Below, in pieces: positions 1 to 5,084 of a DNA stretch of 5,084 bases. Each line of letters opens with the position of its first letter. Position 1 is the first letter of the stretch. The notes under the pieces were generated by a model. That model saw only the letters and a program-made list of their open reading frames with translations. It was not told where the DNA came from and did not search any database. This DNA is from Euryarchaeota archaeon UBA59 (GTDB lineage: Archaea > Thermoplasmatota > Poseidoniia > Poseidoniales > Thalassarchaeaceae), in contig DAVI01000062.1 in assembly GCA_002505495.1 (NCBI GenBank), forward strand, positions 1 to 5,084, written 5' to 3'. Both the position numbers and the translations under genes were made by a program.

Positions 1-473
1 GGCACATCGGGGAGATGATGGAGGAAGAGCCTGAATTGCTCGTTATCTGGGGCACTGGTGGGACACTGCGGACCATGGCAAAGCACTTGGGGCTCACCAA
101 GACGGTGCTCGGAATCGATGTCATGAAAGGCGGGAAAATCGTCGCTTCGGATGTCACCGAGAAAAGCCTTCTCGAACTTCTCGATGGGCACACTGGTGGG
201 CAAACTGGCGGGGCGCGAATCCTGCTATCCCCCATGGGTGGTCAAGGCTTCCTGATTGGACGGGGAAACCTGCAAATCTCTCCCGAGGTCATCCGTCGTG
301 TCGGGATTGACGGCGTTCTCGGGATTGGCACACCGGCGAAACTGCTAACGCTGAGGGCGCTCAGAATTGACTCCGGTGACGAGACTCTCGACGATGAGTT
401 CCGGCTCAAGAAGTACCTCAAGGTCTTGCAGGGCTATCGGACGACCCGGCTCGTCAAGGTCGCTCAGGAGTAG
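1..473 (+). CDS. ATP-NAD kinase (COG3199-type), C-terminal part, cut by window start
   Basis: This is the C-terminal end of a probable NAD kinase, the cytoplasmic enzyme that phosphorylates NAD to NADP. The reading frame is open from base 3 to the TAG at 471-473 (156 codons visible). The Met codons at 15 and 18 are internal rather than starts, because family proteins are usually around 350-380 residues and the reading frame continues to the window edge. The diagnostic stretch is SPMGGQGFLIGRGNLQIS (codons from about 228 to 281), followed by PEVIRRVG and then TPAKLLTLRALRIDSGDETLD, here split as TPAKL and RIDSGD. The IWGTGGT loop near the left end sits where homologues, as I recall them, have a GPGTT-like turn. 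The N-terminal nucleotide-binding region, expected to carry a GGDG-like motif, lies outside the window. It converges on pyrG with a 35-base gap. Family assignment is firm; enzymatic activity is inferred. Confidence 0.88.
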   Translation, partial: HIGEMMEEEPELLVIWGTGGTLRTMAKHLGLTKTVLGIDVMKGGKIVASDVTEKSLLELLDGHTGGQTGGARILLSPMGGQGFLIGRGNLQISPEVIRRVGIDGVLGIGTPAKLLTLRALRIDSGDETLDDEFRLKKYLKVLQGYRTTRLVKVAQE

Positions 474-508
474 TCGCCGCTGCAGCCGCGGGAGCTCACA
501 AGCGCTGT
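474..508. other. Convergent gap between NAD kinase and pyrG
   Basis: These 35 bases separate two genes that end facing each other, so transcripts from both sides must stop in or beyond it. It is GC-rich, with small self-complementary words such as CTGCAG and AGCGCT. It has no T-rich tract of the kind that usually marks archaeal termination on either strand. The nearest T run, TCTTTT at 515-520, lies inside the last codons of pyrG. I therefore do not call a terminator. Confidence 0.6.
495..505 (+). repeat. 11-base word shared with the other convergent gap
   Basis: The word CTCACAAGCGC occurs here and again, in the same orientation, at 4324-4334. Both copies lie in the only two convergent intergenic gaps of the window. 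Flanking bases do not match. It may be coincidence; it may also be a small 3'-end-associated element. Confidence 0.35.
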
Positions 509-2161
509 TCAGAGTCTTTTGAAGGCGGCCTCGACAAGTCCGAGGAATGGCGGACTCGGCCGATTCGGCCGGCTCTTGAACTCCGGATGATATTGTGTCC
601 CGAAGTAGTAAGGGTGGTCTGCAAGTTCGATGATCTCCATCCGCTGCGCCTCAGTGTCCTTGCCGACGAATCGTAGGCCTGCGGCCTCCAAGTCGGCGAT
701 CATGTCGGGATTCACTTCGTACCTGTGGCGATGACGTTCGTGGATTTTCTTGGCTCCGCCGTACAGTCGGAATGCGTGGCAGTCCTCGGTGTGAAGATTG
801 GTCTGTCGACTTCCCAAGCGCATCGTCGCCCCCATGTGGGTCTTGCTCCCTTCGGGCATGAAGATGACAGTGGGGTGTGGCGTCTTGTCGTCAAACTCGG
901 TGCTGTTCGCCCCCTCAAGTCCCAACACGTTGCGGGCGAACTCGATGACCGCGACTTGTAGACCTAGGCAGACTCCAAGATACGGCACACCGTTCTCACG
1001 CGCGTATTGAGCGGCCAAAATCTTCCCTTCGATTCCCCTAATCCCGAATCCGCCGGGAACAAGTACCCCGTGGGCTGCCTTCAGCGCGGCCCACGACTCA
1101 GCATACTTCTCCGAGTCTTTATCTTCGAATTTGGCCTCGAGACTAGCAGCCTCGACCCAAGAAATCTCCATCTTTGCACCCACCTTGAAGGCGGAGTGCT
1201 GCAGCGCCTTGATGACGCTCAGATAGGAGTCGGTGAGGCCTGTGTACTTGCCCACCATCGCGATGTTGATTGTCTTCTCAAGCGAGTCAACCCTGTCAGC
1301 CATCGCAACCCAGTCATCGTACAATGGCCGAGACTCTGGAATCTCGAGATTGAGTTTCTCTGCAATCATCTCAGTGACACCCTGCTCGTTCAGCATCTGT
1401 GGAACGCGGTAGATGTTCGAGACGTCGTGGGCGCTCAGCACGTGGCTCGGCTCGACATGACAGAAGAGGGCTAGTTTCTCCTTGGTGGCAGGAAGCAGCG
1501 GCTCCTCAGCACGGCAGACGAGGAAGTCAGGGCTCAGACCGGCTGCTCGCAACTCCTTGACCGTGTGTTGGGTCGGTTTGGTCTTCTGTTCACCGACCAC
1601 ACCAATCACCGGCACTAGGCTGACATGCACCAGCACGAAATTCTCCTTGCCTACCCTGAACTGGAATTGACGCAACGCCTCCACGAATGGGGCGCTTTCG
1701 ATGTCGCCGACAGTCCCACCCAACTCGACGATGCAGATGTCTGGCTCAGCACCGTTTCCATCGACCGGAATCGCCGCGACCCGCTCCAGCCAATTCTGGA
1801 TTTCATCAGTTATGTGGGGAACAACCTGCACGGTCTTGCCGAGATAGTCGCCCCTCCGTTCAGCCTCAATTACTGCGGAGTAGACTTTGCCAGTAGTCAG
1901 ATTGTTGTCGCGCGTCAGTGTGATGTCGAGGAAGCGCTCGTAGTTGCCCAGATCGAGGTCGACTTCGCCACCATCGTCGAGCACGAAGACCTCGCCGTGT
2001 TCGAAGGGGCTCATCGTTCCGGCGTCGATGTTCAGGTAGGGGTCGATTTTGATTGCTGAGACCCGATATCCGATGGATTTCATCAGCACTCCGATGCTGC
2101 TCGCAGTGACTCCTTTGCCCAGCCCCGAGAGGACCCCTCCGCTGACCACAATGAACCGCAT
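509..2161 (-). CDS. pyrG: CTP synthase (glutamine-hydrolysing)
   Basis: CTP synthase converts UTP, ATP and glutamine to CTP, the last step of de novo pyrimidine nucleotide synthesis, in the cytoplasm as a tetramer. The N-terminal synthase domain shows the P-loop SGGVLSGLGKG (residues 7-17), the IDPYLNIDAGTMSPFEHGEV block, the magnesium-site Asp in DLDLGNYERF (about 68) and Glu in VELGGTVGDIES (about 146), and KTKPTQHTVKEL. The C-terminal class I glutaminase domain has the oxyanion loop GGFGIRG (370-376), the nucleophile in LGVCLGLQ (Cys398), and the His525/Glu527 pair in QYHPEFKSRP. At 550 residues it is full length (E. coli has 545), with a small insertion before the VELGGTVGD motif. I choose the ATG at 2161; a TTG at 2170 would add three residues. 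Neither has a clear Shine-Dalgarno site, so a leaderless or near-leaderless transcript is possible. It is divergent from the threonine dehydrogenase gene. All key residues are present. Confidence 0.98.
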   Translation of the reverse strand: MRFIVVSGGVLSGLGKGVTASSIGVLMKSIGYRVSAIKIDPYLNIDAGTMSPFEHGEVFVLDDGGEVDLDLGNYERFLDITLTRDNNLTTGKVYSAVIEAERRGDYLGKTVQVVPHITDEIQNWLERVAAIPVDGNGAEPDICIVELGGTVGDIESAPFVEALRQFQFRVGKENFVLVHVSLVPVIGVVGEQKTKPTQHTVKELRAAGLSPDFLVCRAEEPLLPATKEKLALFCHVEPSHVLSAHDVSNIYRVPQMLNEQGVTEMIAEKLNLEIPESRPLYDDWVAMADRVDSLEKTINIAMVGKYTGLTDSYLSVIKALQHSAFKVGAKMEISWVEAASLEAKFEDKDSEKYAESWAALKAAHGVLVPGGFGIRGIEGKILAAQYARENGVPYLGVCLGLQVAVIEFARNVLGLEGANSTEFDDKTPHPTVIFMPEGSKTHMGATMRLGSRQTNLHTEDCHAFRLYGGAKKIHERHRHRYEVNPDMIADLEAAGLRFVGKDTEAQRMEIIELADHPYYFGTQYHPEFKSRPNRPSPPFLGLVEAAFKRL

Positions 2162-2284
2162 GGCACTCAACGGGATATGGACCCCTCATGCATAGCCTAT
2201 CAAGGTTGAGGCGATTTTCAGCAGCCGAATCCCTCTATCCCATCCCGGCTCAAGTTGAAGTATCGACTCGGCTACAGCCGGCTA
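2162..2284. promoter_or_regulatory. Divergent intergenic region with presumed promoters for pyrG and tdh
   Basis: This 123-base gap must hold the promoters of both flanking genes, as they are transcribed away from each other. Candidate elements are weak. On the minus strand, CTATGCAT (2198-2191) lies about 33 bases before the pyrG ATG. On the plus strand, the AAGTATC stretch (2258-2264) lies about 24 bases before the tdh ATG, roughly where a TATA box would sit for a leaderless transcript. The 8-base palindrome AGCCGGCT (2276-2283) ends one base before that ATG. Placement as a promoter region follows from the layout; the exact boxes are guesses. Confidence 0.5.
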
Positions 2285-3256
2285 ATGGCATCACCCAACG
2301 GCTCCCGAATCCTTGTGACCGGGGCGCTCGGCCAAATCGGCACGGAACTTGTCACAGCACTACGCGACCGTCATGGGGAGGAGGCTGTGCTCGCATCGGA
2401 CATTCGGGAGGTGGCAGGACATCCAGCTATTTCGGGAGGTCCGTTCATTGTCGCAGATGTCTTGGATTGGGCGGCGATGGAGAACCTCATCGTTGACGAG
2501 GATATTGGAACAATCTACCATTTGGCAGCTTTACTATCAGCAACTGGTGAGAAGAATCCGGGGCTTTGTCAAGAGGTCAACATCGGCGGCATGGTCAATG
2601 TTCTCGAACTAGCTCGCATCTACCGACTACGCCTGTTCGCACCCTCATCAATCGCTGTTTTTGGACCGGATTGCCCTCCTCTCGCCCCACAACAAACTCC
2701 ACTGAATCCAACCACGATGTACGGCATCACCAAAGTTGCCGGGGAACTGATGGCTGACTACTACCACGCAGTCCACGGCGTCGACGTGCGCGGAATTCGC
2801 TATCCCGGGCTCATCTCCTGGAAGGCGCCACCGGGTGGGGGGACCACCGACTATGCGGTCGAGATTTTCCACGATGCAATAGAAACCGGCACCTACTCCT
2901 GCTTCGTGAGTGCCGAAACAAGGCTCCCGATGATGTACATGGAAGACGCCATCCGCGCCACGCTCGAATTGATGGACGCTCCCGCTGACTCCCTCGGCCC
3001 CGCCCGCTCCGGCTACAACCTCGCTGGCTGTTCCTTCAGCGCGGGGGAACTGGCCACTGCCATCAGCGAGCGGTTGGAGGACTTCGTCTGCAACTTCGAG
3101 CCAGACGAGCGGCAGGAGTACGCCGACTCGTGGCCAGATGAAGTCGATGATTCGGCCGCGAGGCAGGATTGGGCGTGGGAAGCACGGTTTGGATTGGAGG
3201 ATTTGGTCGACGAGATGTTGGCCAACCTGACCAGCATGCGCGAGGTTGAGGTGTGA
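2285..3256 (+). CDS. tdh: L-threonine 3-dehydrogenase, short-chain (SDR/epimerase-like) type
   Basis: This enzyme oxidises L-threonine with NAD+ to 2-amino-3-ketobutyrate, which is normally cleaved by a CoA ligase (kbl) to glycine and acetyl-CoA. It belongs to the extended SDR form found in Thermoplasma, Flavobacterium and animals, not the zinc alcohol-dehydrogenase form of E. coli. Visible marks are the NAD-binding TGALGQIG (residues 12-19), SDI at the end of the second strand (38-40), YHLAALLS (78-85), APSSIAVFG (119-127) and the catalytic YGITK (Tyr146, Lys150). The TDH-specific signatures are RYPGLIS, PGGGTTDYAVEIFHDA (183-198) and LPMMYMEDAIRATLELM (214-230), then YNLAG and ESWP-like DSWPDEVDDSAARQDW near the end. 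With the ATG at 2285 it is 323 residues, the usual size, and the first strand begins at residue 8. A TTG at 2255 would add ten residues without family support. No Shine-Dalgarno site is evident. It is followed after 9 bases by the permease gene. No kbl gene is in the window. Confidence 0.93.
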   Translation: MASPNGSRILVTGALGQIGTELVTALRDRHGEEAVLASDIREVAGHPAISGGPFIVADVLDWAAMENLIVDEDIGTIYHLAALLSATGEKNPGLCQEVNIGGMVNVLELARIYRLRLFAPSSIAVFGPDCPPLAPQQTPLNPTTMYGITKVAGELMADYYHAVHGVDVRGIRYPGLISWKAPPGGGTTDYAVEIFHDAIETGTYSCFVSAETRLPMMYMEDAIRATLELMDAPADSLGPARSGYNLAGCSFSAGELATAISERLEDFVCNFEPDERQEYADSWPDEVDDSAARQDWAWEARFGLEDLVDEMLANLTSMREVEV

Positions 3257-3261
3257 GGTGA
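3255..3261 (+). promoter_or_regulatory. Shine-Dalgarno site of the AI-2E-family gene
   Basis: GAGGTGA lies four bases before the ATG at 3266 and overlaps the TGA stop of the threonine dehydrogenase gene. It fixes the start of the permease gene and points to translation from a shared transcript. It is the clearest ribosome binding site in the window. Confidence 0.75.
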
Positions 3262-3265
3262 GTAG

Positions 3266-4315
3266 ATGGTGAAGATAGACCGATTTTATGGAGTTAGATT
3301 GAGCACCGCGGCGAACATTGCGGTGCTGCTGCTGGTATCGGTGTTGGCGCTGATTCACCTGAAATCCGTGATTCAGCCATTCGTGGTCGCAGTCCTGCTT
3401 TTCTTCCTCATCTACCCTCCCGCCCAGTGGCTCGAGAAGCGCTATGGTCACCCCTTGATGGCGTACGGAATTCTGGTGTTTCTGACGATCGGATTCATCT
3501 TCTTGGCGGCGGTTCTGCTGTATGCGAATCTGCAGTCGTTTTCAGACCAAGTCCCGCAACTCACCGAGCAGTTCCATGAGAAGGTCGCTTGGCTTGAGGG
3601 GCTGAGCCTGTTTGGTTACTCAATAGAGTTGGGCACGGTTGTGGACCAGTTCGGAGTCGAGTCCATCGAAGCGATTTCGAAGAATTTCCTCGGCTCGTTG
3701 GCGAGCTTCACCGCAGGAGTGGTGACAACTCTCATCTTCCTGATCTTCATCATCCTCGAGGCGGAGTCGCTGCCTAACCGACTGAAGGCGGCTTACCCGG
3801 AACAAGTAGCTCGATTCCTGAATATCGCCGAGGGGTCCGGAAAGAGTGTGACCACCTATGTCATCACTCGGGCTTCTGTGGCGTTTGGACAATCGGTCGT
3901 CGTCGCAATCATCCTCTACTTCTTCGGAATACCGGGATGGTTTCTGTGGGCCTGCATCGCCTTCCTGCTCGACTTCGTCCCCTACATCGGCGGGCTGATC
4001 GCCACCCTCCCCCCAATTATTCTGGGCTTCGTGCTGTTCGAGCCCGCCACCCTCGCCCTGCTGGTGGTCCTACTAGTTGCCAATCAGCAGACCTGGGGCG
4101 GCTTCATCGAGCCGCAACTCTCCGGCAAGAGACTCGACATCTCGCCGATTGCGCTGCTGCTGCTCGTCGCCTTCTGGGGCTGGCTGTGGGGTATCATGGG
4201 AATGGTGCTCGGGGTGCCTCTCGGTGTCATCATGAAGTTGGCTCTTGAGAACGATGAGCGGACCAAGCCAATCGCAATCATGCTCTCAAAGAAGCCGCCT
4301 GCCGAAGAGGAGTGA
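3266..4315 (+). CDS. AI-2E/PerM-family membrane transporter
   Basis: This is a polytopic membrane protein of the AI-2E (TqsA/YhhT/PerM, formerly UPF0118) family. The 349 residues match the family length. Hydrophobic segments lie at about 14-32, 34-51, 64-88, 143-165, 204-221, 223-245, 246-272 and 294-326. As is typical of the family, a polar extramembrane loop (about 89-140) separates the third and fourth segments. Family signatures are DFVPYIGGLIATLPPIILGF (236-255), the IEPQLSGKRLDISPIALLL stretch (281-299) and FWGWLWGIMGMVLGVPLG (303-320). A short charged tail, SKKPPAEEE, ends the protein. The start is supported by a good Shine-Dalgarno site. It follows the threonine dehydrogenase gene by 9 bases, so co-transcription is very likely. 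Characterised members include autoinducer-2 exporters and sodium/proton antiporters, so the family name does not prove autoinducer transport; the substrate here is unknown. Confidence 0.92.
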   Translation: MVKIDRFYGVRLSTAANIAVLLLVSVLALIHLKSVIQPFVVAVLLFFLIYPPAQWLEKRYGHPLMAYGILVFLTIGFIFLAAVLLYANLQSFSDQVPQLTEQFHEKVAWLEGLSLFGYSIELGTVVDQFGVESIEAISKNFLGSLASFTAGVVTTLIFLIFIILEAESLPNRLKAAYPEQVARFLNIAEGSGKSVTTYVITRASVAFGQSVVVAIILYFFGIPGWFLWACIAFLLDFVPYIGGLIATLPPIILGFVLFEPATLALLVVLLVANQQTWGGFIEPQLSGKRLDISPIALLLLVAFWGWLWGIMGMVLGVPLGVIMKLALENDERTKPIAIMLSKKPPAEEE

Positions 4316-4361
4316 GGTTTAGACTCACAAGCGCCCGGATGTCGGTCCCAACCCGAACTAC
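4316..4361. other. Convergent gap between permease and surface-protein genes
   Basis: These 46 bases lie between two genes that end facing each other. Apart from the word shared with the other convergent gap, I see no strong hairpin and no T-rich tract on either strand, so no terminator is called. Confidence 0.6.
4324..4334 (+). repeat. 11-base word shared with the other convergent gap
   Basis: Second copy of CTCACAAGCGC, same orientation as the one at 495-505. It lies 9 bases after the permease stop codon. The first copy lies 22 bases after the NAD kinase stop, so the spacing is not constant. Confidence 0.35.
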
Positions 4362-5084
4362 TCACTCTTCCGCATCGTTGAACGGTGTGACCTCACTAGC
4401 TCGTCCCTGAGTTTCCTGAAGGCCACGGCGACCAGCCAGCAGCACGGCTCCTGAGATTGCTATGACGGACAGCAGGCCGGTGAATCCTGGGACCGACCGA
4501 CCGATGCCGTAGTCCTCCCTGATGTCCTCATTTCCATTATTGCATCTTTCTTCATTGCTGCAGGGGTGGTCGTCCTCAGTCCACGAATCGAGTGCGTCGT
4601 ACTCGGCTGCGAATTGCTCTTCAAGCTCCTCGAACAGAGCTTCGCAATCTGTCTCAACACCGTGCCTTAGTGACTCGAAGGCCTCGTCGTCAAGGGCATC
4701 AATCATGGCATCATATTGCTCGACGATGTCTGCGATTCTGGCATGATACACTTCGTATACCCACTCGATTACTTGCTGCTCACTTTCCCTGAGAGATTGG
4801 ATCTCTTCGATGATGACAGCAGCCTCATCCTCGTCCTCTGCTTCACTCAACTGAATCAGCAGTTCGGTGTACTGAACATCGTACTCATCGTAGCGGATAG
4901 AGAGGGAATCGTCAATCCCAAACTGCTCCATTTCGATTTCATCCATCATCTGCTGTTCGAGACTCTCGACCATCATCATGTACTGCTCATCGAGTTCAGC
5001 CCATGCACGGTCGCACTCTTCCATGGCGTCTTCCCAGGCTTGCCGCTCGCGCTCCTGAAGGTCAGCGAGCTGCTGCTCGTACTC
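4362..5084 (-). CDS. Acidic, lysine-free helical surface protein with PGF-CTERM-like anchor, C-terminal part
   Basis: I do not recognise a family for the main body. The reading frame is open from the window edge to the TGA at 4364-4362, giving 240 codons; the ATG at 5024 is probably internal, since the upstream codons (EYEQQLADLQERERQAWEDA) have the same character. By my count 69 of 240 residues are Asp or Glu, 13 are Arg and none is Lys. Residues 1-165 of the visible part look like long amphipathic helices or coiled coil, with few Gly and no Pro and with recurring EQY/EQF words. A short polar linker with two cysteines (CSNEERC, 175-181) follows. Then comes VPGF, a hydrophobic stretch (about 202-218) and GRRG, the layout of an archaeosortase-processed PGF-CTERM anchor, followed by an unusual 20-residue tail. 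This predicts an exported, cell-surface-anchored protein. The signal peptide would lie outside the window. No binding partner or activity can be inferred. Confidence 0.8.
   Translation of the reverse strand, partial: EYEQQLADLQERERQAWEDAMEECDRAWAELDEQYMMMVESLEQQMMDEIEMEQFGIDDSLSIRYDEYDVQYTELLIQLSEAEDEDEAAVIIEEIQSLRESEQQVIEWVYEVYHARIADIVEQYDAMIDALDDEAFESLRHGVETDCEALFEELEEQFAAEYDALDSWTEDDHPCSNEERCNNGNEDIREDYGIGRSVPGFTGLLSVIAISGAVLLAGRRGLQETQGRASEVTPFNDAEE
4425..4493 (-). other. PGF-CTERM-like sorting and anchoring signal
   Basis: The codons read V-PGF (PGF at 4490-4482), then a hydrophobic helix TGLLSVIAISGAVLLAG, then the basic pair RR (residues 219-220). This is the tripartite form of archaeal PGF-CTERM signals, which archaeosortase A is thought to cut near PGF before lipid attachment. 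The match is by pattern only. The signal is not at the very end of the protein, which is atypical; a plain C-terminal transmembrane anchor is the alternative. Confidence 0.68.

Noticed and set aside
15..17. ATG at 15 as the true start of the first gene
   Set aside because: The reading frame continues upstream to the edge, and the protein from here would lack the N-terminal half of the NAD kinase family.
1007..2059. Two long plus-strand open frames (1007-1474 and 1625-2059) antisense to pyrG
   Set aside because: pyrG is unmistakable on the other strand with all catalytic residues. The antisense translations show no domain and no convincing start signal.
2255..2284. TTG start that would extend threonine dehydrogenase by ten residues
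   Set aside because: The ATG at 2285 places the first beta strand at the usual distance, and the extra residues have no family counterpart and no ribosome binding site in front.
2188..2496. Plus-strand open frame starting in the divergent gap and overlapping the start of tdh in another frame
   Set aside because: Most of it overlaps tdh, and the translation is Arg/Ser-rich low-complexity without family features.
2648..3451. Long minus-strand open frame (267 codons) antisense to tdh and the start of the permease gene
   Set aside because: It lies opposite two well-supported genes, crosses their boundary, and its translation is rich in His, Gln and Arg with no recognisable motif. It is a codon-bias shadow.
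3266..4315. Quorum-sensing (autoinducer-2) system
   Set aside because: Only the permease family name suggests it. No luxS or autoinducer-2 receptor or kinase gene is in the window, and members of this family have diverse substrates.

Overview
The window looks like chromosomal DNA of a planktonic archaeon. I favour a Thermoplasmatota lineage such as the marine Poseidoniales (Marine Group II). The clues are an archaeosortase-type PGF-CTERM tail on a surface protein, a short-chain (SDR) type L-threonine 3-dehydrogenase of the kind known from Thermoplasma, a COG3199-type NAD kinase, and dense packing with no clear Shine-Dalgarno site before the first gene of a unit but a good one before the second. 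This assignment is inference; no rRNA or tRNA is present to confirm it.

Layout from left to right: (1) 1-473 (+), the C-terminal part of an ATP-NAD kinase that enters from the left edge. (2) A 35-base convergent gap. (3) 2161-509 (-), a complete CTP synthase (pyrG) with both its synthase and glutaminase domains intact. (4) A 123-base divergent gap, the only place in the window where promoters for pyrG and for the rightward pair can lie. (5) 2285-3256 (+), SDR-type L-threonine 3-dehydrogenase. (6) 3266-4315 (+), an AI-2E/PerM-family membrane protein, 9 bases downstream with its own Shine-Dalgarno site, so very probably in one operon with the dehydrogenase. (7) A 46-base convergent gap. (8) 5084-4362 (-), the C-terminal 240 residues of a very acidic, lysine-free, probably helical surface protein ending in a PGF-CTERM-like anchor; its start lies beyond the right edge.

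The genes do not form one obvious pathway. NAD kinase and CTP synthase are housekeeping cofactor and nucleotide enzymes, threonine dehydrogenase starts threonine breakdown to glycine and acetyl-CoA, and the neighbouring permease has no known substrate. The least ordinary element is the acidic surface protein. There are no mobile elements, CRISPR arrays, RNA genes or gene-free stretches over 300 bases. I see no convincing new multi-gene system; the findings are mostly modest.
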